Of a stretch of 64,000 nucleotides of DNA, positions 43,787-52,516 are shown piece by piece (the stretch's first letter is position 1; each line of letters begins with the position of its first letter). The notes under the pieces are model-generated. The model was not told the DNA's origin and searched no databases. It saw only the letters and a program-made list of their open reading frames with translations. Location of the stretch: assembly GCA_016278505.1 (NCBI GenBank), contig JADQBQ010000015.1, positions 88,089 to 152,088 of the forward strand, written 5' to 3'. A program made the position numbers and the translations under genes. Origin of the DNA: Clostridiales bacterium. GTDB lineage: Bacteria > Bacillota > Desulfotomaculia > Desulfotomaculales > VENG01.

Positions 43787-44559
43787 CTATCTGTCCAATT
43801 GGGTTTTCTCTTTTCTAAAAAGGCCTCAATACCTTCCCGAGCATCATTTGTGGTGGAGTTTAAGGTGATAACTTCACTGGCATAATTAAGTGCCTGAAAA
43901 TCTTCCATGTTTAGCTGTTGGTAAAAACCTTTTTTACCTATACCCAGTGACGAAAGGCTGTACTGAGCTATGGTGGCTGCCATTTTTTCAGTGGCTTCTT
44001 CCAGTTGTTCCGGTGGGACCAGTTTGTTAACCAGTCCATGGGTTAGCGCATCTTTCGCCGACATGAATTCTCCGGTTAACAGCATTTCCATGGCCTTTTT
44101 CCTTCCTACATTACGGCTCAAAAATACTGCGGGTGTGCTGCAGAAAAGGCCAATCTTGACCCCGGGTGTGCCAAATAAAGCGTCCTCAGCCGCCACAGCC
44201 AGATCACAGACTGCCACCAGCTGGCACCCGGCGGCAGTGGCCACACCGTGCACCTGGGCGATAACAGGCTGGGGGATTTCCCTGATGGCACTCATAGTGG
44301 AGTGGCAGGTCTGGAAAAGCTTTAATAACTGCTGGGGATTACTGTCATAAACCTGTTTTAAGTCATGTCCCGATGAAAAGATTTTCCCGACTCCCTTAAT
44401 TATTACCACTTTAGCTTTTTTCTGTGTCCCAATATCCTGCAAAATATCCTTGAGCTCCTGCAGAAGGCCCTCAGAAAGGGCATTACGTTTGTCCGGGCGA
44501 TTTAAGCTGATAATACCCAACTTTTCCTTCTCTGAGTATTTGAGATATTCGTAAGACAT
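43783..44559 (-). CDS. Enoyl-CoA hydratase/isomerase family protein
   Basis: A 258-aa crotonase-fold enzyme. ISLNRPDKRNALSEGLLQEL is near the N-terminus, the oxyanion-hole loop IFSSGHDLKQV near 65, and the second oxyanion region GVATAAGCQLVAVCDLAVAA near 105. The Glu expected in hydratases near residue 115-135 is not obvious (FGTPGVKIGLF), so isomerase or other crotonase chemistry is possible. The ATG at 44559 is chosen because AAGGAG sits 9 bases upstream; the GTG at 44568 overlaps it. No fatty-acid genes are adjacent. Confidence 0.87.
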   Translation of the reverse strand: MSYEYLKYSEKEKLGIISLNRPDKRNALSEGLLQELKDILQDIGTQKKAKVVIIKGVGKIFSSGHDLKQVYDSNPQQLLKLFQTCHSTMSAIREIPQPVIAQVHGVATAAGCQLVAVCDLAVAAEDALFGTPGVKIGLFCSTPAVFLSRNVGRKKAMEMLLTGEFMSAKDALTHGLVNKLVPPEQLEEATEKMAATIAQYSLSSLGIGKKGFYQQLNMEDFQALNYASEVITLNSTTNDAREGIEAFLEKRKPNWTDS

Positions 44560-44771
44560 TTCTATCACTCCTTCATTTCAGTTATAGTTACTTGATTTAC
44601 CAATTTAGACGTCTTTTGAAAATTTCCTTTTTTCAGAATTATTCAGTCCTTAACAACTTACTCAATTATCTTTAATCGCCCTACATTTGACTTCCTTAAT
44701 TAGATATTAATACGTATAATATGTACAGTGATTAATATTGGATTATTAAACCAAAAAGGGGGCTTATAAAG

Positions 44772-45095
44772 ATGTCTAGCATTCGTCTTCAATTTCCAGA
44801 GAGTATTGGACTCCTTGGCCTCGCAGGGCTGGTTGGAGTTATAGGCTATATCACAGGTTGGGATGCACTTCAACCATGGTTAGCTGCGTTTGCGGTTTTT
44901 AGTTTCTTCGGCCTACAATTTTTTCATGAGCGGCGTCTCCGGTTTCCGGAAAGGTTGGGATTACTTAGCCTATTTGGATTTCTTGGATTTTTGGGTTTTA
45001 TTCCCGCAATGGAATTCCTCAAGTTTTTGTTTATATTCTTTGGGTTTGGGTTTTTCTTTGCCTTTTTAGGCCGATTACAACCATCCAAGAAGTAA
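44772..45095 (+). CDS. Small membrane protein with internal duplication
   Basis: A 107-aa, very hydrophobic and Phe/Gly-rich protein with about four helices. It contains two similar halves: RLQFPESIGLLGLAGLVGVI (about 4-23) and RLRFPERLGLLSLFGFLGFL (about 56-75). It suggests a duplicated hairpin unit. It resembles DUF3796-type proteins loosely. AAAGGGGG precedes the ATG. Function unknown. Confidence 0.6.
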   Translation: MSSIRLQFPESIGLLGLAGLVGVIGYITGWDALQPWLAAFAVFSFFGLQFFHERRLRFPERLGLLSLFGFLGFLGFIPAMEFLKFLFIFFGFGFFFAFLGRLQPSKK

Positions 45096-45279
45096 TTTTT
45101 CAGGATTAGCGCCTGTCATAGGGCCGGTTCCTCTGGCAGGTAAAACCCTTTGAATAAGGACAACAGGAGAAATATTTTGCCCCTCAAGTGTAACATTTGG
45201 CCTATTTCTAATACTAGTAATAAGGAACTACGGGTGGATTACCGGGATGATCAGTATTCAGGAGGATCCTACTGGTCCC

Positions 45280-45459
45280 TCAGGTGGAACCGTCGCGTTC
45301 CGAAGGGATGCCGGAGCTGGTACCAGGAACATGCTCAACCTCGTTATCCATCGGCAAGTCAAACATTTCCGCAGCCCCCTCAAGCAGGATCCGGCCATCT
45401 ACCAGAAAAGCACCTTCATTTTCCGGGTAAACCTGTGGTGGTTCTTTTAGTGGAACTAG
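45280..45459 (-). pseudogene. C-terminal remnant of a CorC/HlyC-type transporter
   Basis: A minus-strand frame of 59 codons reads VYPENEGAFLVDGRILLEGA, then AEMFDLPMDNEVEHVPGT, then unrelated residues to TGA. The part with DGRILLE...FDLP matches the transporter-associated domain at the end of CNNM/CorC hemolysin-like proteins. The CBS and membrane domains are absent, and the frame is closed upstream. The rest of the 45096-45537 gap contains only the hairpin at 45477. Confidence 0.6.
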
Positions 45460-45476
45460 TTAAATTACAAACTTTC

Positions 45477-45515
45477 AAACGGCCCTTTGGGGGGAATTCT
45501 TAGGCCGTTTTTTTC
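45477..45515 (+). terminator. Intrinsic terminator
   Basis: AAACGGCC pairs with GGCCGTTT around an 18-base loop, followed by TTTTC. It could end a plus-strand transcript from the 44772 gene before the convergent P-type ATPase gene. Confidence 0.7.
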
Positions 45516-45537
45516 TTTTTGCATTTTTCCCGGTATT

Positions 45538-48342
45538 CTATTGCCGGAGGCGGTGCAGCCAATTCCAAGCCTTTGCAAATACTCTTTCCATGTCCAGCGG
45601 CCCGGCGGGGGCAAGGAATAGTGCCTCGGCAGGGACCGGTTGCTGAGCCTTTTCAGGCCTTAAAGGACGTTCCTCCTGTACAAAGGGCAGTTTATTTGCC
45701 ACCTGGATAAGTAAGGCGGGAATTACAGAGCCCAGGACAACCATCAGCCACATAGTAGGCGAAGGGGGCACGGTTCGCAAAACAAGGTTGAAAAAGGGCA
45801 CATACACCGCCACCAACTGCAATACTGTGGTGATTGCCAGCGCCCCTATAAGATAGGGATTTTTTAAAATGCTTCTCTCCAGCCCAAAGGCATTAACACG
45901 GCGCACATTGAAAACATGGATCACCTGGCCGAAGGCCAGGGTTAAAAAGGCAACGGTGCGGGCCACCTCAACAGAAGCAAAGGATTGCAGAGCATACAAA
46001 TAGGCCCCCAAAGTGCCTGCAGCCAGTATCAAGGCCTGAATAAGTATTCTCCACTGAAATGGCCTGGTTAATATTCTTTCCCCGGGGTCTCTGGGGGGGT
46101 GTCTCATTACATTTCTTTCAGAAGGCTCAAACCCCAGAGAAAGGGCCGGGAAGACATCGGTTATCAAGTTGAGCCACAGAAGGTGTAATGCCAGCAGGGG
46201 AACCGGGAGACCTGCAATTATGGCGATAAAGATTACAAAAATTTCGCTGAGGTTGCAGGAAAAAAGGTAGTGTATAAACTTTTTGATGTTTTGAAAAATA
46301 ACTCGTCCCTGCCTGACCGCCTTTACAATGGTAGCAAAATTATCGTCGGAAAGAACCATATCCGAAGCTTCCCGGGCTACCATTGTCCCGGTTATGCCCA
46401 TGGACACACTTACATCGGCTTTTTTCAAAGCCGGTGCATCGTTAACACCGTCCCCGGTCATAGCTACAATTTCTCCCTTTTTTTGCAATGCCTTCACAAT
46501 ATCAAGTTTATTTTCAGGGGAGACGCGTGCAAATATGCGGGTGCTTCTTACTTTCTCTTTCAATTCAATTTCCGAAAGATGGGCCAGCTCTTTTCCGGTA
46601 AGAACCTTATCTTTAACAGTATCGGTAATTAACCCGATGCGCTTGCCTATGGCCGCTGCCGTAGTGGGCTGGTCTCCGGTAATGACGGTCACCTGGATAC
46701 CGGCTGCCCTGGCTTCGGCAATGGCCTCAGCCGCCTCTTTCCGGGGCGGGTCAAGAATACCTGTGAGGCCCAGAAAAACCAGATCTTTATAGGGATCTTC
46801 GGATACATCTTCCACCTCTTTATAAGCCAGGCCTAAAACCCTTAACCCCTCGTTGCCCATTTCATCGTTAACTTGAGTGACACGCTTTCTTGCTTTCTCA
46901 TTTAATTCTTCCTGTTCACCTTTATTCTGCAGCTTTGTGCAGCTGTTTAAAACTATTGAAGGGGCACCTTTAACAAAAACAGCCCTTTTACCGTCCGGAA
47001 GTTCATAATAAATAGCCATCCTTTTTTCCTCGGAGGAAAAAGGGATTTCCCTGGCTATTTTATATCCATCTAGGGTTAATTTTTCCCGGTTCAGCCCCGC
47101 CTTATCTGCTGCAACCACCAGCGATCCTTCGGTGGGGTCTCCGATTATCTCCCACTCGCCCTGTTCAGTATTTTGCAAAGATGCAGTGCTGGACAAAAGA
47201 CCTGCCCGCAGAAACATTTTTAAATGGTTACCAGGTTCTATTGTCTGGTCGTTATGAGTAAATTTGCCCTCGGGCCGATAACCTTCGCCTGAAATGCTGA
47301 TAAGTTCGCCCGGCATCCAGATTTGTTCCAGTGTCATTTGATTTTCTGTGATGGTACCGGTTTTATCCGTACAGATAAATGTAGTAGAACCAAGACTTTC
47401 CACCGCCGGAAGACGCCTTATAATGGCCTTTTGCCGTGCCATCCTTTTCATACCGATAGCCAGGGTGATTGTTGCCACCGCCGGCAGCCCTTCCGGTACT
47501 GCGGAAATGGCCAGGGCAATGGCTGTATACAACATGGTTATAAGAGGTCTGCCGGTAATGATGCCAAATACAGCAACCACAACAGTGACGGCCAGAGTCA
47601 CGAAAACCAGGGAGCGACTAAGGGTGTTAAGTCTTTTTTCCAGGGGAGTTTGTCCAGTTTCGGTTTCTGCAAGCAGTTTTGTGATATTACCCATTTCTGT
47701 TGCCTGTCCGGTGGCAACCACCAATGCCTTACCCGAGCCTCTGGCTACGCTGGTACCCATATAGACCATATTTACCCTGTCCCCGATGGCTTCGTCAGGG
47801 TCTTCAAGTTTATCGATGGATTTAAACACTGCCTCTGACTCTCCGGTAAGGGATGATTCGATGGCTGACAAGTTATCAGCTTTAAAAAGTCTACCGTCGG
47901 CAGCCACACGGTCTCCTTCTTCCAGAATGAGAATATCACCGGGAACTATTTTTTCAGCGTGTATTTGGGTTGCTTTACCGCCTCTTAATACCTTAGCCTT
48001 GGTTGATACCATTTTCTTGAGGGCATCCATTGCCTGTTCGGCCCGGTACTCAGTTATAAAACCCAATAAAGCATTTAACACAATGACCACTAATATGGCC
48101 GCTGCCTCAATTGTTTCCCCCAACAGAAATGAAATAACGGTAGCGGCTATTAAAAGCCCCACAATTATATTTTTGAACTGGTCGGCCAAAAGCCTCCAGG
48201 GCGATACCCCTTTTTTTGTTTTTAACAGGTTTGGCCCATATTTCTCTAACCGGGCTGACGCTTCATCAAATGACAGCCCTTCATCGATATTTGCGTTAAG
48301 GTCGGAGGTCACTGATTTAAACTCCATAGTATGCCAGCTCAA
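45538..48342 (-). CDS. P-type calcium/cation-transporting ATPase
   Basis: A 934-aa P2-type ATPase. The TTG start follows AGGGGG by 9 bases. The N-terminal cation-ATPase domain is followed by the actuator with LTGESEAVFK (about 172), the M4 motif VPEGLPAVATITLA (about 282), the phosphorylation site CTDKTGTITENQM (about 325) and the hinge MTGDGVNDAPALKKADV (about 608). Ten helices are expected. PEGLPA and the order of domains fit SERCA/PACL-type Ca2+ pumps. The N-terminus lacks heavy-metal-binding Cys pairs. It exports Ca2+ or Mn2+. Confidence 0.92.
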   Translation of the reverse strand: MSWHTMEFKSVTSDLNANIDEGLSFDEASARLEKYGPNLLKTKKGVSPWRLLADQFKNIIVGLLIAATVISFLLGETIEAAAILVVIVLNALLGFITEYRAEQAMDALKKMVSTKAKVLRGGKATQIHAEKIVPGDILILEEGDRVAADGRLFKADNLSAIESSLTGESEAVFKSIDKLEDPDEAIGDRVNMVYMGTSVARGSGKALVVATGQATEMGNITKLLAETETGQTPLEKRLNTLSRSLVFVTLAVTVVVAVFGIITGRPLITMLYTAIALAISAVPEGLPAVATITLAIGMKRMARQKAIIRRLPAVESLGSTTFICTDKTGTITENQMTLEQIWMPGELISISGEGYRPEGKFTHNDQTIEPGNHLKMFLRAGLLSSTASLQNTEQGEWEIIGDPTEGSLVVAADKAGLNREKLTLDGYKIAREIPFSSEEKRMAIYYELPDGKRAVFVKGAPSIVLNSCTKLQNKGEQEELNEKARKRVTQVNDEMGNEGLRVLGLAYKEVEDVSEDPYKDLVFLGLTGILDPPRKEAAEAIAEARAAGIQVTVITGDQPTTAAAIGKRIGLITDTVKDKVLTGKELAHLSEIELKEKVRSTRIFARVSPENKLDIVKALQKKGEIVAMTGDGVNDAPALKKADVSVSMGITGTMVAREASDMVLSDDNFATIVKAVRQGRVIFQNIKKFIHYLFSCNLSEIFVIFIAIIAGLPVPLLALHLLWLNLITDVFPALSLGFEPSERNVMRHPPRDPGERILTRPFQWRILIQALILAAGTLGAYLYALQSFASVEVARTVAFLTLAFGQVIHVFNVRRVNAFGLERSILKNPYLIGALAITTVLQLVAVYVPFFNLVLRTVPPSPTMWLMVVLGSVIPALLIQVANKLPFVQEERPLRPEKAQQPVPAEALFLAPAGPLDMERVFAKAWNWLHRLRQ

Positions 48343-48386
48343 GATTCTTTTCCCCCTGTCCGATTAGTAATTTCAAATTAGGTTAA

Positions 48387-48443
48387 CCTGTTTACACAGG
48401 ATTATGCCCACCCGGGCTAAGCGCCATCAGGGGGTGAAACAGG
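48387..48443 (-). other. Structured leader of the P-type ATPase gene
   Basis: On the minus strand CCTGTTT pairs with AAACAGG across 57 bases; inside, CACCC/GGGTG and GCCC/GGGC can pair, with CTGATGGCGCTTAGCC between. It ends about 45 bp before the start codon. It could be a metal-responsive leader or a chance fold. No known class is assigned. Confidence 0.3.
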
Positions 48444-48462
48444 GATCATCGGTATGACATAA

Positions 48463-48687
48463 CTAATCAAATAGATTGTGTTTAAGGATCTTTCCGCTGG
48501 TGCCAGGAGTTCTATTCAGGAGCTGTTTACTATTCTCAAGATCTTGGTTTATATTAAGGTCAAATTTGTAAAGCAACATTAATATTTCTACTACGAGCTT
48601 ATCCACGGCCATTTGTAAAATAGCAAGGGGGGGAAACTCCTGCACAATATGTTTGTATTGTACAGGAAATAATAAGCCACCCGTCAA
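48463..48687 (-). CDS. Possible small protein, unknown
   Basis: A 74-codon open frame, likely shorter if it starts near QMAVDKLVVEILMLLYKFDL (about 25-44). The central part looks amphipathic helical. AGGAG lies well upstream and the first residues are low quality. No family is recognised and the gene may be spurious. Confidence 0.25.
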   Translation of the reverse strand: MTGGLLFPVQYKHIVQEFPPLAILQMAVDKLVVEILMLLYKFDLNINQDLENSKQLLNRTPGTSGKILKHNLFD

Positions 48688-48712
48688 AGACGGATGGCAA
48701 GTATTGTAAAGT

Positions 48713-48756
48713 TATTGACACTCGTTGTGAGAACTACTGACACTTGTTATGAGAAT
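48713..48756. repeat. Two tandem 22-bp direct repeats
   Basis: TATTGACACTCGTTGTGAGA and TACTGACACTTGTTATGAGA begin two successive 22-bp units differing at three positions. The period is close to two helical turns, so they could be adjacent binding sites. They lie just beyond the stop of the 48766 gene. Confidence 0.55.
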
Positions 48757-48765
48757 CTACAATCA

Positions 48766-49095
48766 TCATGCAATAAACTCAAAAAATCCTATCATTTCAT
48801 TACCCTTCTCCGCCAAAAAACTTTCCAACTTTTCTCCGGTGAAACTCCTTACAACATCCGGGTTGTCAGCATCTGCCACCCCGAACATAACTCTTTGGAT
48901 TTTACCCAGCTCAATTGTCACCGTAATAACAATGTTATCCTGGCCACTAAAGCTCGTTCTAAACTCAAATTCATCAAATTCTTCCACCGGGTCTGGCAAG
49001 AATGTACATTTTACCCCGTAACTATTAAGCTGCTGCTCATTTTTCACATTTTCAATGTTCAGCTCTCTGCCCATGTATTTTTTAAATCTCTCCAT
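48766..49095 (-). CDS. Hypothetical soluble protein
   Basis: A 109-aa protein starting at ATG after GGAGGTCATTACAC, a strong ribosome binding site. It is mixed alpha/beta by composition (for example FEFRTSFSGQDNIVITVTIE) with many acidic residues and one Cys. No signal or membrane segment. I recognise no family. It seems to be monocistronic, divergent from the ABC-F gene. Confidence 0.6.
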   Translation of the reverse strand: MERFKKYMGRELNIENVKNEQQLNSYGVKCTFLPDPVEEFDEFEFRTSFSGQDNIVITVTIELGKIQRVMFGVADADNPDVVRSFTGEKLESFLAEKGNEMIGFFEFIA

Positions 49096-49242
49096 GTGTA
49101 ATGACCTCCATTTCCATCATCTCTTCTATTTTCTTTTATTATTTCTTTGCGATTCACCCCTTCTCCTTCCTTATTCTTGCCACCAACCCGGCAGAGCGTG
49201 CTATAATATGATATTGTTGAGCTTTTTATTTGGAGTGATTCA

Positions 49243-51183
49243 ATGATTCTTCTGCAGGCCTCTCACGTATATAAGTCCTTCGGAACCGAAAAAGTGCTTG
49301 AGGATGTTACCCTTACCATACAGGACAATGAACGCATCGGGCTGGTGGGTGCTAACGGCGCCGGCAAATCAACTCTTTTGAAAATAATTAACGGTGAAAT
49401 GGAATCAGACCAGGGAGAAATCTTCAAGGCTAAGGAAGTTAACATTGGATACCTGTCCCAGGACGGTGGCCTGGAATCAACGCGCACTGTTTGGGATGAG
49501 CTGTTGGAGGCTTTACGCCCGGTAGTAAACATGGAGGAAAAACTGCGCGAACTGGAATCCCGTATGGGTGATCCTGCTGTTATGTCAGACCCCAAAAAAT
49601 ACCGGCAGGTAAGTGAAAAGTACGCCACCATGGGGGAACAATTTCGGCTGGCCGGCGGTTATACTTATCAGGCTACCATACACAGTGTTTTACAAGGACT
49701 AAAGTTTGTGGATGATGATTATAATACAATAATCTCCACCCTCAGTGGAGGTCAAAAGACACGGCTGGCCCTGGCTAAACTATTAATGTTAAAGCCGCAT
49801 ATCTTAATTTTAGACGAACCTACTAACTACCTGGACATGGAAACCTTGGCCTGGCTGGAAAAATACCTGCAGACATATGAAGGTGCTGTGCTGGTTGTCT
49901 CTCACGACCGCTATTTCTTAGATAATTTGATGAACGTTATCTTTGAGCTGGAACATCACAAAATAATAAGGTATAACGGTAATTACACCCGCTTCGTGAA
50001 ACTTAAGGCCGAACGGCTGGCACAGCAGCTGGCTGAGTATAAAAAACAACAGGCTGAAAAATCCCAGCTGGAAGAATTCGTACAAAAAAACATCACGCGT
50101 GATTCTACTTCAGGGCGGGCCAAGGCCAGGCAGAAACAGCTGGAAAAAATGCAGCCGGTAGAGGCACCTGTAACTAACAATGAAAAGGTCGGTATCTCCT
50201 TTGATATCCTTCGTAATAGTGGCAAGGAAGTATTAACCGTAGAGGATCTGGCTGTGGGTTATAAAAATACAATTGTTTCCGAAAATATAAGTTTTCTTAT
50301 TCAACGGAACCAGCGTGTGGCCTTGCTGGGTCCCAACGGCACAGGAAAAACTACTTTGCTGAAAACTGTTGCCGGAAATCTACTACCCCTAAAGGGTGAA
50401 ATTTCGGAAGGTTTCCATGTCAGCATGGGCTACCATGATCAGGAACAAGAGTACTTATCTGATCACAAGACCGTCCTGGATGAATTATGGGATTACTATC
50501 CTGCCATGGATGAAAAAGATGTACGAAGCGTATTGGGAAGATTTCTTTTCACAGGTGAAGATGTCTTTAAGCAGGTTTCCACTCTCAGTGGTGGTGAAAG
50601 GGCCCGGCTGGCTCTGGCCCGGCTCATGTGCCAAAAAGCCAATTTCTTAATCCTGGATGAGCCTACAAACCACCTGGACATCTATAGCAGGGAAGCATTG
50701 GAAGATGCTCTTTTGGAGTATCCCGGCACTCTGCTCTTTGTCTCTCACGATCGTTATTTTATCAACAAAATTGCTTCCAGAGTTATAGAACTTAAATCCA
50801 ATGGTGTAACTGACTACCCCGGCAGTTATGATTATTACATGCAAAAAAAAAGCACTGTTTCTAATAATCATGCCGCCGGTGATACAGCCGGCAAAGATAA
50901 ATCCCCGGAAGATAAAAAACCCGGCAAGGGAAAACTACACTACCTTCGCACCAAGGAAAAGGAACGGGAAGAGAAAAAACGCCGGCGGCGAGCCAGCGAA
51001 TTGGAAAAGCTGATCAAGGAAACGGAACACAATATTGCAGTATTGGAAAAAGAACTCTACCAGCCGGATGTTTACAGTGATCACAGTTTATACCAAGATA
51101 AAAGCGATAAATTAGAACACCAAAAAAATACCCTGGAAGAATATTTGGAAGAATGGGTTACCCTGGAAGAATGGCAGAACTAA
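49243..51183 (+). CDS. ABC-F family ATPase
   Basis: A 646-aa ABC-F protein with two ABC domains and no membrane part. The first has GANGAGKSTLL, LSGGQKTRLALAKLL and ILDEPTNYLD; the second GPNGTGKTTLL, LSGGERARLALARLM and ILDEPTNHLD. The linker of about 80 residues (YKKQQAEKSQLEEFVQKN) is the P-site tRNA-interaction motif region. The C-terminal ~90 residues are a charged coiled coil. Such proteins act on the ribosome in translation control or antibiotic protection. The best guess is an Uup/YfmR-like housekeeping factor; resistance cannot be excluded. Confidence 0.93.
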   Translation: MILLQASHVYKSFGTEKVLEDVTLTIQDNERIGLVGANGAGKSTLLKIINGEMESDQGEIFKAKEVNIGYLSQDGGLESTRTVWDELLEALRPVVNMEEKLRELESRMGDPAVMSDPKKYRQVSEKYATMGEQFRLAGGYTYQATIHSVLQGLKFVDDDYNTIISTLSGGQKTRLALAKLLMLKPHILILDEPTNYLDMETLAWLEKYLQTYEGAVLVVSHDRYFLDNLMNVIFELEHHKIIRYNGNYTRFVKLKAERLAQQLAEYKKQQAEKSQLEEFVQKNITRDSTSGRAKARQKQLEKMQPVEAPVTNNEKVGISFDILRNSGKEVLTVEDLAVGYKNTIVSENISFLIQRNQRVALLGPNGTGKTTLLKTVAGNLLPLKGEISEGFHVSMGYHDQEQEYLSDHKTVLDELWDYYPAMDEKDVRSVLGRFLFTGEDVFKQVSTLSGGERARLALARLMCQKANFLILDEPTNHLDIYSREALEDALLEYPGTLLFVSHDRYFINKIASRVIELKSNGVTDYPGSYDYYMQKKSTVSNNHAAGDTAGKDKSPEDKKPGKGKLHYLRTKEKEREEKKRRRRASELEKLIKETEHNIAVLEKELYQPDVYSDHSLYQDKSDKLEHQKNTLEEYLEEWVTLEEWQN

Positions 51184-51279
51184 TAAGTTTTTAGATAATT
51201 GCTAAAAATAATTAAAGGAAAAGCCATGTCTAAGCAAGAAAAATTAGTAAAATATATATTTTAGCGGGGTGTGTTATTT

Positions 51280-51711
51280 TTGTATATACACAGGCTTTTT
51301 GTATATGGGACTCTACTTCCCGGTCTGGAAAACTACAACCGCTTTTTAAAGCCCTGTAGTCCTAAGGATTATCAAGCCAAGGCCAAAGGCGTAATGTATT
51401 ACCTACCGGGAGATAATTATCCGGTGGTGTTAGAGGGCGAAGCGGTTATTAAAGGCACCCTGTACGAGGCAGACGACTTGAGCTTGGCTTTAACCCAGAT
51501 TGACGAAATTCAAAAATATACCGGCGTTGAAAGTCAGAGTCACTTAATGCGGGAAATCAAAGATGTTGAAAATCTGGATACCGGGGAGATCGTTAAAGCT
51601 CATATGTATCTATGGCCTCCTTCCAGAGCGGAGTGGCTAAAGAAAAATGCTGCTATCATTCATACCGGAGATTGGCTTAGTTTTTTACGAAACAAGAATG
51701 AAACCTCGTGA
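51280..51711 (+). CDS. Gamma-glutamylcyclotransferase-like protein
   Basis: A 143-aa GGCT/AIG2-fold protein. The signature RLFVYGTLLPGLENYNRF holds the substrate-binding YGTL loop near the N-terminus. The catalytic Glu is probably in VVLEGEAVIKGTLYEAD (about 52-68). The TTG at 51280 is chosen because GGGGTG lies 8 bases before it; the GTG at 51271 overlaps that site. Family members release 5-oxoproline from gamma-glutamyl peptides, but the substrate here is unknown. A 12-codon frame with its own AAAGGA precedes it (51226) and may be a leader peptide. Confidence 0.83.
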   Translation: MYIHRLFVYGTLLPGLENYNRFLKPCSPKDYQAKAKGVMYYLPGDNYPVVLEGEAVIKGTLYEADDLSLALTQIDEIQKYTGVESQSHLMREIKDVENLDTGEIVKAHMYLWPPSRAEWLKKNAAIIHTGDWLSFLRNKNETS

Positions 51712-51716
51712 AAACA

Positions 51717-51769
51717 AAAAAGGGACAGGCAGCTTTTTTAATAAGCGAAAAAGGTGCCTGTCCCTTTTT
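51717..51769. terminator. Long GGGACAGG-type hairpin terminator
   Basis: AAAAAGGGACAGGCA pairs with TGCCTGTCCCTTTTT, and inside CTTTTT pairs with AAAAAG, giving about 21 bp of stem. It has T runs on both strands and serves the convergent GGCT and zinc-ribbon genes. It shares GGGACAGG with the palindromes at 39502 and 42993. Confidence 0.85.
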
Positions 51770-51774
51770 AATTA

Positions 51775-51906
51775 TTAATCCACCTTTGTTAATTTAGCCA
51801 TTTCACAAAAGGGACAAAACCTGGGCTCTTGATCCTCGGACTGCACCCAGAACTCCGACTTGCAATCCTCACAGATATACTTAATTAAATTTCCTGCCTG
51901 ACACAT
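51775..51906 (-). CDS. 43-aa zinc-ribbon protein
   Basis: A small protein, MCQAGNLIKYICEDCKSEFW then VQSEDQEPRFCPFCEMAKLT and KVD. Two Cys pairs (CEDC and CPFC), about 18 residues apart, form a typical zinc ribbon or rubredoxin-like knuckle. GGGGAGG precedes the ATG. Likely a small zinc or iron protein of unknown role. The following 51907-52110 stretch is AT-rich and shows nothing further. Confidence 0.75.
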   Translation of the reverse strand: MCQAGNLIKYICEDCKSEFWVQSEDQEPRFCPFCEMAKLTKVD

Positions 51907-52118
51907 TCCTTACTACCTCCCCGTGAACATAATGCATGCTTCATAACAATATCCCAATTGTTAATTCGACACTATTTTAATATTCCCTGTGGAGCATCCT
52001 TAAAACTTTTATTCAATCACATTCTTGAAAACCACCCGCACCTAAGCTAAACCAGTGCTTTTTCTTTTTGTCAATAATTTTTTGAATACATTTGCTATTA
52101 CAAAACATTTGTGAAGGG

Positions 52119-52148
52119 TTGCACAATTTTACATATTGTATACAATAT
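52119..52148 (+). promoter_or_regulatory. Promoter overlapped by a 16-bp palindrome
   Basis: TTGCAC (52119-52124) and TACAAT (52141-52146) are 16 bases apart, a plausible sigma-A promoter. The perfect palindrome ATATTGTATACAATAT (52133-52148) covers the -10 box, so a repressor bound there would block it. It drives the 52183 small membrane protein gene. Confidence 0.5.
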
Positions 52149-52182
52149 ACCTAAAGCAACTCCAACAAAGGGGGTAGATAGA

Positions 52183-52347
52183 ATGAGGATGGCCTTTACA
52201 CTGCTTTTTGTTGCTTTCGGTGTACCACTGTTGACTACCATTCTTATTTCCACCTATGAGGTTTTCAATCATTGCATTAAATCATCCAAAGCTTCCGGAA
52301 TTCCTGCCAAGGTGTCTCCGTCAATGACAATTCACAATCATCATTGA
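52183..52347 (+). CDS. 54-aa small membrane protein
   Basis: Starts at the ATG after AAAGGGGGTAG, shorter than the longest open frame from 52111, which lacks a site. The sequence MRMAFTLLFVAFGVPLLTTI and LISTYEVFNHCIKSSKASG has one or two hydrophobic segments, ending in a His-rich tail (TIHNHH). No family is recognised. The terminal His cluster might bind metal. Confidence 0.6.
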   Translation: MRMAFTLLFVAFGVPLLTTILISTYEVFNHCIKSSKASGIPAKVSPSMTIHNHH

Positions 52348-52384
52348 TTAAGTGAACAGAAAAGATAATCCAGTTTTTCCTTTG

Positions 52385-52415
52385 GCCTCAAAAAGTTACC
52401 TTTTGAGGCTTTCTG
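52385..52415 (+). terminator. Intrinsic terminator
   Basis: GCCTCAAAAAG pairs with CTTTTGAGGC around TTAC (one base unpaired), followed by TTTCTGCTTTT. It ends the 52183 gene transcript. Confidence 0.75.
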
Positions 52416-52516
52416 CTTTTCGGTTAGGAATAATCTTTCTTAGTTATTTTCTTCACGCCATGCGGCCTCATTGAATACCCTGTTAATGTGACTAAAACAC
52501 AAAGGAGGTATATCCG

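Noticed and set aside
45283..45300. GGTGGAACCGTCGCG resembles the T-box consensus.
   Set aside because: The match is imperfect, the terminator is about 190 bp further, there is no stem I or specifier, no aminoacyl-tRNA or amino-acid gene follows, and the bases are explained by the CorC remnant tail.
45538..48342. Heavy-metal (Cu/Zn) P-type ATPase.
   Set aside because: PEGLPA, domain order and lack of N-terminal CxxC motifs fit the calcium-type branch instead of the CPC type.
48713..48756. Start of a larger satellite array.
   Set aside because: Only two units are present and the similarity stops at both sides.
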